Shown here piece by piece: positions 1-8,391 of a stretch of DNA of 36,439 bases. Within the stretch, counting starts at the first letter, position 1, and each line of letters opens with the position of its first letter. The notes below the pieces were generated by a model. That model had not been told where the DNA came from. It worked only from the letters and a program-made list of their open reading frames with translations, and ran no database searches. The stretch is taken from NCBI GenBank assembly GCA_001766655.1, contig MJCC01000005.1:126913-163351 (forward strand). The letters are read 5' to 3'. The DNA comes from Phytomonas francai (lineage: Eukaryota; Euglenozoa; Kinetoplastea; Trypanosomatida; Trypanosomatidae). The translations under genes were made by a program, and so were the position numbers.

Positions 1-458
1 GCCGCGAGCCCCGCCCCCGCCGACGCGAGGACCGTCCCGGCGAGGTCGCCCTCCGCGAGCATCCGATCGCGGAGGGCCGGGGAGGCCGACGCCGCCTCGA
101 GAAGGCCGTCCACGGCCTGCCCCGCGCAGACGAGCCCGCGGTTCGGCCCCTCGCGCCGCGGGAGGAGCGCCAGCGGCATCCGCTCCACCGCGCCGTAGTG
201 GAGCGCCGTCAGGTCCCGCTCGAGAGCCTCGGGGGTCGCCCAGAGCCGCTGTTGGTGGCGATAATAATTCCCCATGCCATTACGGCGAAGCCGTTGGATC
301 AGCTCGTGATCCTCGTAGCGGTCTAGAATACTGCGTAAACCGGTGTTGCTGTTCGACTGAACGACGCCGCGCACGGCGACCCTGGAAGAGAGACAAAGAG
401 AAGGTTTTACTCGGCATCCATCCCTGCTAAGCGCGGAAAGATTCCACTGTCGTCTCAT
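1..458 (-). CDS. N-terminal part of a probable mitochondrial protein, cut by the window edge
   Basis: An open frame runs from an ATG at 456-458 to the left edge without a stop; an in-frame TAG lies 12 bases upstream of that ATG. The first ~35 residues (MRRQWNLSALSR and onward) are rich in Arg and Ser with almost no acidic residues, like a mitochondrial presequence. The next part is clearly protein-like (RSILDRYEDHELIQRLRRNG), followed by an Ala/Leu/Arg-rich, very GC-rich helical region. A pyrimidine tract and AG lie just upstream of the ATG, giving a very short leader. A second pyrimidine tract plus AG sits inside the frame at about 382-404, so a shorter protein from the in-frame ATG at 273-275 is possible. 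I do not recognise the family. Confidence 0.6.
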   Translation of the reverse strand, partial: MRRQWNLSALSRDGCRVKPSLCLSSRVAVRGVVQSNSNTGLRSILDRYEDHELIQRLRRNGMGNYYRHQQRLWATPEALERDLTALHYGAVERMPLALLPRREGPNRGLVCAGQAVDGLLEAASASPALRDRMLAEGDLAGTVLASAGAGLA

Positions 459-467
459 GAATAGAAA

Positions 468-490
468 CTAAAATGAAAGAAAGAGGGAAG
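468..490 (-). promoter_or_regulatory. Predicted trans-splice acceptor of the left-edge gene
   Basis: On the minus strand a tract rich in C and T ends in TTTTAG about 9 bases before the ATG at 458. This is the polypyrimidine-AG arrangement used for spliced-leader addition in kinetoplastids. The exact AG used is inferred. Confidence 0.45.
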
Positions 491-494
491 TAAA

Positions 495-500
495 TATAGT

Positions 501-536
<36 letters not shown>

Positions 537-537
537 C
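495..537. repeat. TA dinucleotide microsatellite
   Basis: About 40 bases of nearly perfect alternating T and A, with single C interruptions, in the spacer between the left-edge gene and the E2 gene. Confidence 0.9.
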
Positions 538-1278
538 GCAATTGGCAAGACGAATTCGATAAGTTTTCCTTACGAATCGGTTTAACGAAACACTTTGTGT
601 TTACTTCCCCACGGAAGCTATTGCAATCTAAAAGATAAGGAACAAATACACAATATTTTTGTATTTTTATTTCACTATTGCTTCTTTTCGTATTATTATT
701 GCTATTTTGTAGCTCGTTTAAAAAAAAACAAGTACATAAAAGAACTCATTCGTAGTTCTTCACATGAGGGAAAAATAAGAAATACGAAGAAGCAATTAAT
801 CAAACACTTTTTCCTTAAGGGTTCTTCCATGCGTTTACGAAGAAATTAGTGTATAAAAAAAACATCACCCACTTATCCCTTATCCAAAACCTACATTTGA
901 TCTTGCACAAGAGCTTATCTTATTCTTGATGTTCTAAAAATTCACCGTTCTTTTATACTTCCCGTAGAGAAATACCAAAAAAGCGTGATTAAAGCGGATG
1001 GTTACGGCAAAATTGCTACTACAACAATTCATTTTAAAATCAAATAGGTGTAATGAAAAGCCACTTAAGAAAATAAAATCAAGATTATCCGTCGATCATT
1101 CAATATGACTAGCTTGCGGTATGGAGAAATGGCAAAAATGCCTTTTTTGTGTGTGTAAGCAATGAGGCTCACTCAGATCTATCGATCTAATATAATCCAA
1201 CAAGAATGCACAGCAGCTCGGGACAACACTAGAGAGGATCATTCTTATAGGTGATTCCTGTAACTTTTCTTGAAGCTG

Positions 1279-1761
1279 TTAATGGTTTCCTGAAATGATT
1301 TTCTTTTGTAACTTAACGTTGATAATAAAATCAGCCTCATCCGTAAACAACAGCTGCGCAGCCTCCTCGTTCAGCACATTGTAGTTTTTAAAATTCAAAA
1401 AAACCGCCTCTACGATACTATGTAACATATTTACAGGTGATTTTGTCGGCTTCCAGTCGAACAATTTCAAAAGCCCTTCACAGATGTTTCCCTCGATGGA
1501 AACCATAGGATTAAAGATCGGCGTGAGTAGCTGAAAAGAGGGCGGCTCCATGGGGTAATGCATTGAAGGTAGATTCACCAACAGCGTGTAGGAGACCCCG
1601 GCGTAGATGCTTTGAGATGGGGGATTTACTACCACAACCCATTGAAACAAATTTTCATCGCGAAGACCAACAGAAACGAGGAACGGCGCCTCAGACGTGC
1701 CTACGGCTCGTCTGAGAACATCAAAATCTTTAGACGCACGTTTTATGGATAGGGTTGACAT
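1279..1761 (-). CDS. Ubiquitin-conjugating enzyme E2-like protein with altered HPN motif
   Basis: A 160-residue protein of about the size of one UBC fold. It has the usual order: an N-terminal helix, the strand segment around LFQWVVVVNPPSQSIYAG, the YPMEPPSFQLLTPIF stretch, then GNICEGLL with the presumed catalytic Cys, DWKPTKSPVNMLHSI, and the late helix containing LNEEAAQLL. E2 enzymes carry ubiquitin or a ubiquitin-like protein as a thioester and pass it to substrates or E3 ligases. The HPN tripeptide preceding the Cys, normally important for catalysis, reads NPM here. The DWKP block resembles the NEDD8 E2 Ubc12, but I cannot fix the modifier. The ATG at 1761 is preferred over the in-frame TTG at 1764. 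It ends in TAA. E2-like identity is fairly sure; activity is not. Confidence 0.8.
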   Translation of the reverse strand: MSTLSIKRASKDFDVLRRAVGTSEAPFLVSVGLRDENLFQWVVVVNPPSQSIYAGVSYTLLVNLPSMHYPMEPPSFQLLTPIFNPMVSIEGNICEGLLKLFDWKPTKSPVNMLHSIVEAVFLNFKNYNVLNEEAAQLLFTDEADFIINVKLQKKIISGNH

Positions 1762-2704
1762 CAAAATGAGTTGGTTTTTATCTACTATTATTGCTTTTTC
1801 TGTGAAACAGCAAAGCTAAAAAGGTAGGAAAGCTATACACTCTATATTTCGAAATTCAAGAGAAAAGAGAAATAGTTTTAAATAATAATAATAATCGGGT
1901 CCTCTATGAATGGCGAGAGTTAAATACTACCATGTATAATACTAGAGGTTAGCTATCCATGAGTGGCTCCATGGGATAACCTCTACATTCTTTTCTTTTG
2001 GGTAAAATTGCTCCATATATTAACAACCGTAGTGGTTAGCAAATGAATTAATTAAATGTATATTATTTTGATGGAAAAAGCAATCATATAAACAACTAGC
2101 AGGGTCATAAAATGTGAACGCATAGATTCTATGAGTCCATCGTAACCCCCCACACTTCCGCTCCCCTCCCCCTCCTAAAACAAAAAGCTTTTTCATTGAT
2201 CGTCATCATTATGATTGAATGCTGAAAATCCCATACAAACCCCATTGAATGGATGTAGTTTCAAATATAAAAGAGAGGGCGCCTTTTATGCAAGACGGCT
2301 AGTTTTCCTTTTTTAACAGACATGGGTTCAAAAAGCAAGATAAGGAATATAGGGGAAACCAAAATTACCCGCCTTCGCTTTTAAACGCTTAGACATTACG
2401 ATTATACTTGGTCCTTTTCCAGCATTAACAAAGAGGACGAAAAATATATTTCTTGATAAGATTGAGAAAATCGCAGAGCACCACTTTTACATTTTTTGTT
2501 GATTAATGACCAATTTAAACCAACTAGTTACATTATTGCGTATTTCAATCACTTCCATTTGGGATCACATATAATGAACTTCCCTCATAGCACCAAAAAA
2601 AGGAAGCACTATTAAATTCACTCATTTTCCCACTACACCCTTAAAAAAAGGAACGAGGATCAAGGAAACAACTATTTGTAAGCTGATAAAATGATGGTAT
2701 TTCT
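1762..2704. other. AT-rich intergenic spacer with a G-rich stretch
   Basis: No frame of convincing coding character. Besides the E2 splice signal, the only marked structure is at about 2142-2178, which on the transcribed minus strand is strongly G-rich with several runs of three or more G. The portion next to 2704 should be the 3' UTR of the P-loop kinase frame. Confidence 0.6.
1842..1876 (-). promoter_or_regulatory. Predicted trans-splice acceptor of the E2 gene
   Basis: The minus strand carries a run of C and T (complement of about 1858-1875). The first following AG is at 1842-1843, which would leave a leader of about 80 bases before the ATG at 1761. Inferred from kinetoplastid gene layout. 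Confidence 0.45.
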
Positions 2705-3703
2705 TTAAGCCGTCTCATAAACGTCGTTGTCTGGATAAATTTCCATAACATTACGCGCATAAATATTCATGCGCTGTTGCCTTTGGAATACTTCGAACGC
2801 TGTGTCGTAGATCTTCAGCTCTCCGTTGGTGGATGCACTTCGCTCTGCTAGAATAGGCGGCAACTCGCCCTTCGTGAGATCGACAATAACGTTGTTGTTA
2901 TACAGCGTTACCACATCCACCACCTCCGCGTAGTCGTTAAAATTCTTCGAAAAGAGTTTAAACGAGTTCAGCTGAGTCACGATGGGCACACCGCGGCCGC
3001 TTTCGAATTTCCGCAGCAACCCGCGTGGAACCGCGACCTGCGGCTCCACGGTAATCCCCATGAGGTGAATATTATACGGCTTTGGCAGCGGTCTTTCGCG
3101 TTCTTGTGTGGCGACAAAGTAAAGCTCGGGCTGGCCCTCTCCCAAATAACCAGGTCCTTGCTCATACAACGTCCGATGCGCGTTGCGTACCATGCTCACC
3201 ACCTGGAATATGAAGGGCGCCCACATCATGGTTCCGTCATAAACGACGCTGCGACCCTGATTAAGCGCCTCCACCATCATCTTTTCGGCAATCCGTGTGC
3301 TGCGGTCATGCTCCTCCGGGGTTGTAAAGGTGCGGTTGCGATCCAAGGATTTGAAGTCGTCCGCGTTGATGAGCTCGATATCGTCCTTGTGCGTCTCCCA
3401 CCACGCCGTCCGCGCGAGCGCCATCGCGATCGTGGACTTCCCCGCCGCCATTCCCCCGCCAAAGAAGATGAACTGCGGGGCCTCCTCCCCGCCGGCGGCG
3501 CCGAGGGGCGGGCTCCGGGCCCCCGCCCCGCCCTGCATCCGCCGCAGCAGCACGAGCCCGGAGTGCGGGCCGCCGCCGGTGCGGAACTTCTCGTCCTCGC
3601 GCAGCGCGACGACTTCTGTGACAAGGGCGTGCGTGCGCGGCACGGCGGGCTCGCAGGCCCCGCGCGCGGCCACCCACCGCGCCAGCGCCGCCCCCTCGAG
3701 CAC
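2705..3703 (-). CDS. Zeta-toxin-like P-loop kinase domain, 3' part of a gene split by a frameshift
   Basis: A 332-codon frame opening at a GTG, not an ATG, directly after an in-frame TGA at 3716-3718. Near residues 83-91 it has the Walker A motif GGGMAAGKST, followed by an Asp-rich segment (INADDFKSL) and a helix-strand pattern (RSVVYDGTMMW) like the zeta-toxin/AAA-type small-molecule kinase family. These bind ATP and phosphorylate small substrates; in eukaryotes such domains are usually part of larger housekeeping proteins, so no toxin role is implied. With no ATG and no splice signal of its own, it is best read as the C-terminal half of the gene whose first half runs from 5253. A one-base difference in the G run at 3703-3706 would account for the break. 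Its substrate is unknown. It ends in TAA. Confidence 0.7.
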   Translation of the reverse strand: MLEGAALARWVAARGACEPAVPRTHALVTEVVALREDEKFRTGGGPHSGLVLLRRMQGGAGARSPPLGAAGGEEAPQFIFFGGGMAAGKSTIAMALARTAWWETHKDDIELINADDFKSLDRNRTFTTPEEHDRSTRIAEKMMVEALNQGRSVVYDGTMMWAPFIFQVVSMVRNAHRTLYEQGPGYLGEGQPELYFVATQERERPLPKPYNIHLMGITVEPQVAVPRGLLRKFESGRGVPIVTQLNSFKLFSKNFNDYAEVVDVVTLYNNNVIVDLTKGELPPILAERSASTNGELKIYDTAFEVFQRQQRMNIYARNVMEIYPDNDVYETA

Positions 3704-5253
3704 CCCGTCCTTGGCTCAGCCCCGCCCGCCGCTGTCACAGACGCGGGCGCGCGCGTCGGGAAGAGGCCGTTCGGGGCGTCGAGGCCGTAGAGGACCTTCG
3801 TCGGGGACTCCACGAGGAGCTCCAGGCCGGCCGGCAGCCGCGGCATCGAAGGGGGGGGGGGGGGCACGGCGCGCGGCCCCACCCCGCCCACCTCCGGGGG
3901 GGTCGGCGGGATGTAGATAATCGTGGGAAACCAGCGCACGTCGAACAGGTTCGCGAGCTCGGGCTCGGCAACGGAGTAAACGACGTGAATCGCGGGCATC
4001 GGGTCGATCGTCTTCTGACGCGCGATCTCGGAAAGGATCCGCAGCGCCTCATTGCTCCGTGCTAGATGCTTTGCGTGAAAGAGAATCAGAAGCCCTGAGT
4101 GGTTGGACTGAAGACATTTTTCGAAATTATTTAAGGTCAAAAACGTTAATCCACCTTGTTGCGGCATCCTGTTCTGCCTTCGTTGCGATATACCATTCAA
4201 GCCTAATTCGTCCGGTGGCAAACTTTTAGTACGCTGCTTCTCATCGCCTTTGTGGGGCGTGCTCAACAGATGGGTTCGAGTGAAGTTAGGATTATCGGTA
4301 CCATCTATTTTTCTAGTCGGAATCTGAGTTTTAAAGGAGGTGCTGTCGTCGCCTACTTTAGCCGCTACGTCAGATGGGATGCACACGGCTGGTATTGCCT
4401 TGCTGTTCTCGCTCTGAGGTTCCGGTGAACTAAGGCTACTATCCTGCTCCTGTGCTTTGTTAATATTAGTGTTATTAAGATTATTACTTGCCTTCCCTTC
4501 TCCGTTTTCCTCCTTTTCCTCTTTTCCTTCATACAAATCGTACGGCGTTGAGGAAAACGCCGTACACAACTGGAGATTATCTATGTAAGAGGGCAGGAGA
4601 TAAGAGGATTGCTCCTCATCGTCCACCCCGTCCTCAGCCGACGTCGAAGTGCAAATCGGAAAGATACTATGCCGTAGGGCGATCTCGTACTCTTTATTAA
4701 TTTGCACAACATAGTCCGCGCAATCCCAGTTCCATAAAAAGTACATATATGCGAGGGAATTCAGAATGCGTAAAAAGTAATCCACCACCTTGTCGTGATT
4801 GCACACGTTCAGATTTGAGGAATTATTGCCCGTGCATTCTAACAAGGCATCCTGTCCTTGTCCTATTAGTGCATCGCTAACGTTTGATACGACTCCTCCC
4901 CTGCTGGAAATCAAGCTACCCGGGGGATCTGGATTCAATCCACATTGCTGTTTGATTTGGGGAGATCTAATTTCCAACCCACTGCTTTCCGCACGTCGAC
5001 AGATCATCTCGATGAGTTTCGCGCGATCCATCGCAAACCGCGCCGCCCATCGATAGCAAAGCAAGCGAAGCAGCTTTGGATCGGAGCGGGTGAGAAAAAG
5101 CACTACACAGCATGCTGCAAGCTTGGAGACGAACATGTGGGGAGGGTGGTCAATTGCTCTCAGGACGTACTCCACAAAGGGCACGCCAGGTGAGGGTACT
5201 GGCATCATCTGAGCACTACTAAATTGCTTAAAGGTGTATATATTATTCAACAT
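3277..5253 (-). CDS. Thioredoxin-fold protein lacking CXXC, 5' part of the same split gene
   Basis: Starts at an ATG (5253) about 200 bases after a pyrimidine tract and AG. Residues 1-200 are helical and unrecognised, with hydrophobic stretches; 205-365 are acidic and low-complexity. Residues about 368-450 look like a thioredoxin fold: a strand (GLLILFHAKHL), a helix, a strand (IHVVYSV), and the cis-proline segment DVRWFPTIIYIP. The place of the CXXC holds no cysteine pair, so a redox role is unlikely. A run of prolines follows, encoded by 14 consecutive C bases, then a further plausible segment to about residue 517. Beyond roughly 3704 this frame turns into Arg/Ala/Gly-rich antisense-like sequence, while the frame at 2705-3703 carries a real domain. 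The true gene therefore probably spans 2705-5253. Function is unknown. Confidence 0.7.
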   Translation of the reverse strand: MLNNIYTFKQFSSAQMMPVPSPGVPFVEYVLRAIDHPPHMFVSKLAACCVVLFLTRSDPKLLRLLCYRWAARFAMDRAKLIEMICRRAESSGLEIRSPQIKQQCGLNPDPPGSLISSRGGVVSNVSDALIGQGQDALLECTGNNSSNLNVCNHDKVVDYFLRILNSLAYMYFLWNWDCADYVVQINKEYEIALRHSIFPICTSTSAEDGVDDEEQSSYLLPSYIDNLQLCTAFSSTPYDLYEGKEEKEENGEGKASNNLNNTNINKAQEQDSSLSSPEPQSENSKAIPAVCIPSDVAAKVGDDSTSFKTQIPTRKIDGTDNPNFTRTHLLSTPHKGDEKQRTKSLPPDELGLNGISQRRQNRMPQQGGLTFLTLNNFEKCLQSNHSGLLILFHAKHLARSNEALRILSEIARQKTIDPMPAIHVVYSVAEPELANLFDVRWFPTIIYIPPTPPEVGGVGPRAVPPPPPSMPRLPAGLELLVESPTKVLYGLDAPNGLFPTRAPASVTAAGGAEPRTGCSRGRRWRGGWPRAGPASPPCRARTPLSQKSSRCARTRSSAPAAARTPGSCCCGGCRAGRGPGARPSAPPAGRRPRSSSSLAGEWRRGSPRSRWRSRGRRGGRRTRTISSSSTRTTSNPWIATAPLQPRRSMTAAHGLPKR

Positions 5254-5898
5254 TTACTCTTGGTATGGTTACTCTTATTCTTATTATTATTTCTAATACA
5301 AGGTTGAGATAGCTAATAATAATAATAATAATAATAATAACAACACTGAGACAGTGTGTATAACCATAACTAACACAATTGGATTTTTCCCATGAACTAT
5401 TTCAGGAAAATGTTCATAAATTTTCGTATAAACCACTTACTCTTCTTAACCTACCCCCCAGCAGGATAAGAAGTGGGGGAAAGGGTGTGCCTGGGTATTT
5501 TTTCGATAATCATATATGATTTAAATTTAGTCTCTGGTGTGAACAGTATCCCACAATGGTTAGTGGAAACGGAGTACTAACTCAAACATTTTAACTGCGC
5601 TAGCATCGGTGTATTTCTAACACAGGCCAACAATGGAAAATTTTCTACTTTTACGTCAATTGGTAAGGAAAATGAAAATATCCGGTTCATTTTGAGACTC
5701 TTTTCAGGTGACACTTTGGAAATGAATTTAGCTTATGCTTTTAGATGACTTGATTTTAAAATCAAGGAAAATATGTATATAAACGGATTCCACGCAAAGC
5801 TTTGGGGAAAAAAAACAATATAGTGGTGTTCCCCATTTTACTAAATGATACTAAGGTTTGGCCATCATATCTAGCAGATCAAATACAAGCAACTCAAC
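5254..5898. other. Intergenic spacer between the thioredoxin-like gene and the peptidase relic
   Basis: AT-rich, holding the TAA repeat. On the minus strand a pyrimidine tract (complement of about 5463-5490) has its first AG at 5451-5452, a probable splice acceptor for the gene starting at 5253. I see no gene. Confidence 0.55.
5314..5340. repeat. TAA trinucleotide microsatellite
   Basis: About nine consecutive TAA units shortly upstream of the ATG at 5253. Confidence 0.9.
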
Positions 5899-6672
5899 TT
5901 ATTTTGATTGCTCTGAGAAACTTGGATTGTATCCCAGCACAGACACATCGTTCGATTCACTCGCTTTCTTCACTTTCACATCCTCTGGTCCTGAAACTGG
6001 CATAGGTGTATCCTTCAGTTGCACCTGTTTGTCATCACAGACATGCAAGAAAATAGAAGCCACCTTGACTGAGTACTTTTCCTGTAGTCTTAGACTTTGA
6101 TAAAGGCAGCAATTGAAAATATAGCGTCCAGCGTTAAGCGAAATATCCCACCTGGGGAGTTGATAGGAAGGCACGTTAGGGTCCGTAACTTCCTCTTCCC
6201 GCCTAGAATCTATCATGGCGTTTCTGCGTTCGATCACACGCGCGAGCTCCGCCTGCTGAGAGTATCCCTCCCGCCCAAACCAGCTCTCAATGTAGACTTC
6301 GATACCGCCATCCACTGAAGAGATGGGTTCGTGATTAAAAGACACACCCCGGGCATCCGCCACGCTCGCGAAAAGCTTATTATAACCCTAGACCGCCGTG
6401 CGCAGAATTCCGTTACGTTCTCCACTGTGAACCCCCACGTGCAGTAGGAGAATTTTTTGGTTTGGATCTACGGTAAGCTCTTCCTGTGGCTTTGCATCAA
6501 GGTGGGTAAAAAACTCGGAAACGGCCGCAAGGCTCGTTTCCAGTTCAACAAACTCGACTATCGGAGGATGATGACGTTCGCGTAGGGCCGCGGCAACGCT
6601 TTTCCCGATCGAGGCACTCGGATTAACCTTGATATGCGCGAAAGGCCCGAATCCCGTTATCTATACACACAT
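5899..6672 (-). pseudogene. Decayed pyroglutamyl-peptidase I (peptidase family C15)
   Basis: Read from the ATG at 6670-6672, the minus strand gives 258 codons ending in TAA, about the full length for this family. Family blocks are in order: ITGFGPF with NPS after it at the N-terminus, LLLHVGVHSGE mid-gene, GYN then DARGVSFNHEPI, the AGRY block, and FLHV with the catalytic His. The enzyme normally removes N-terminal pyroglutamate from peptides. Two TAG codons interrupt the frame, at 6661-6663 (codon 4) and 6388-6390 (codon 95). The residue after AGRYI, the catalytic Cys in the family, is Phe (codon 6115-6117, TTC instead of TGC or TGT), and the usual Asp before AGRY is Asn. The rest of the frame is undamaged, so decay seems recent. 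TAG is an ordinary stop for neighbouring genes, which argues against recoding. A probable splice signal remains upstream. Confidence 0.85.
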
Positions 6673-8391
6673 CCTTTGAGTATTCTTGCGATCACTTACC
6701 ATTTAGAAAGACGGAGGTGTATGAGATTGTATCAACGTTGTCCTCGAAAGATAACTAATGAGGAGTGGCAAAGTGCTGTTTTTTTTTTATGCGGCAATCA
6801 AATAAGAACCATCTTCCCTCCAATACTCCAAAATAAGTGTACGTAAAGACAATCTTTCACAAAGCAGTAAATCAAAAATAAAGTGCCATGAATACTTTCA
6901 ATAGATAAAGGAAAACCGGCGACTTTCAAATGTCACCTCTTCCTCCCATACATTTCATCCTTTTCCTTTCGTCGTAAAACCCATACTCATCCAGACCCTA
7001 CTACGGTAGCACCATTTGCACATCATTGATACCCCTAACCCAATAACATTGGTCAAATAGAAAGAAGCCTAGGATGGCTAAATCGGAGCTAGAAGAAACA
7101 CAGAGCTCAATCTCAGACTCGGCTATTTAAAAAAATACTCAACAAAAGCCTTTCCATTTCCAGAAAGGAGTTCAGAATATGAACAAATCTACTAAGAGTA
7201 AATTTTCGATCATCATTGAGAGCTCAAAACATTGATATCTGTGCTAATCATCAGCACAATATTTCTAGACTGCTCACTAAACCTATTTAAAGGTAAAAAA
7301 GGAGGAGAGAAGGAAATAGGCGTATTCATGGGATAGTCACCTCTACAGGTAGGAGAAGTAGGCACACATCTCGATGCAAATAGGATATTTCAGAAAGTTA
7401 ATCAATTGAGCGGCCCAATATTCCCTTCCATAAGAGCACGAATTTATGAGATAAAGAAAATTGAAAGAAACTCAAATCCTTTGTGGTGTTTCTACTGTAG
7501 TCTCCGCTTTACATTCAACGCTAGTTTTCACACGAACGCCAAGACTCACCGCCAAAAACAGGTTCAATGGTCATACCCCAATCGCAAGACATCTACGATG
7601 ATGAGAGAAAATAACCTTGACAAAAAAAAATCATCTTTGAAAGACTGTAGAAATAATGACTCGAATATCCTTCAATTGTTTTGAAAAAAAAAAAAGAAAT
7701 GCTTAAAAAATTGCGAAGTCAATGATACACTAGATGATAGTGATGTTAAACATAACAATTTTTATTATAGAGTAAATAAAGGACTAATTGGGGTGTTGAC
7801 TGGGATCCTTCTAGTCTTTGTTCAAGTCCAACTATGTGAGAAATTTAGGGGAAAAGTATGAAAATAGGGAGTGCATACACTCTTGAAGCATTCACCACGG
7901 GTAAAGAAGGGGTAATTCTCCGGGCTTAACAAGGATTTTGAACGCATTTGATATTCTAAATAAAAATATTTCATTGCTTCTGTGACTTGCCTCCGTGTAT
8001 CGGGTGCATGTTCCTTTTTCTTGTTTTGCTCGCAGAAAGGTCCTACTGCTTTCTAAATTCAGTGATATATGGATAGCACAACCTTAAGTTCAACAGTAGC
8101 CACATTGGAACGTGAAACATATCCCGAGATGGAAACTCACCTCTAGAGAATTGGAACATTGTTATTGAATTTTGCACTCAATATTATTTATCCATCTTTT
8201 ATTTTCGAAATTGCCATAACAAAAACATCTTTATACGCTAACTCACCAGATAGAAAATGATATATCTATCTATCTATCTATCTATATATATATATATATA
8301 TATACATTCAACAATGATATTTACAACGTGGGTGATAATTCTTTTATTACTTGTCTTCTAGAAAGAGGAAAACGCACACTGTTAAAGGTTC
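6673..8391. other. Long AT-rich spacer (1.7 kb), no gene recognised
   Basis: The longest gene-free stretch in the window. It holds the probable splice signal of the peptidase relic (pyrimidine tract complementary to about 6706-6719, AG at 6695-6696), a plus-strand pyrimidine-rich stretch near 6940-6975, A-runs near 7621 and 7685, and the TATC/TA repeat at 8262-8304. A plus-strand frame at 7406-7684 is Lys/Asn-rich and without domains. I looked for tRNA box motifs and saw only an isolated B-box-like string near 7820 without a matching A box. Confidence 0.55.
8262..8304. repeat. Compound TATC/TA microsatellite
   Basis: About six TATC units followed by about ten TA units, in the probable 3' UTR of the RCC1-like gene. 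Confidence 0.9.

Larger units (their letters stand above)
459..1278. other. AT-rich intergenic spacer
   Basis: Apart from the TA repeat and the splice signal I see no gene here. A plus-strand frame at 595-849 is built mostly of Phe, Tyr, Lys and Ile codons from AT-rich sequence, lacks any domain, and opposes the direction of all other genes; I treat it as chance. The part next to 1278 should be the 3' UTR of the E2 gene. Confidence 0.6.

Noticed and set aside
376..405. Short cis-spliced intron in the left-edge gene
   Set aside because: A GT-AG pair exists but would be only about 29 bases, and the frame is open without splicing.
595..849. Possible small plus-strand gene in the left spacer
   Set aside because: AT-rich composition, no domain, no splice signal judged convincing, and opposite to every other gene.
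2705..3703. Bacterial toxin-antitoxin module suggested by the zeta-like fold
   Set aside because: No antitoxin gene is adjacent, the sequence has eukaryotic kinetoplastid context, and the domain is attached to a thioredoxin-like part.
3703..3720. Programmed ribosomal frameshift joining the two frames
   Set aside because: No standard slippery heptamer is in register and I see no clear downstream structure; an assembly or genuine indel is simpler.
3065..3790. Plus-strand frames opposite the P-loop kinase domain
   Set aside because: Low-complexity Pro/Arg/Ala composition from GC-rich antisense; the minus strand carries the Walker A motif.
7800..7830. tRNA-like B-box string
   Set aside because: No A box or cloverleaf pairing could be formed around it on either strand.
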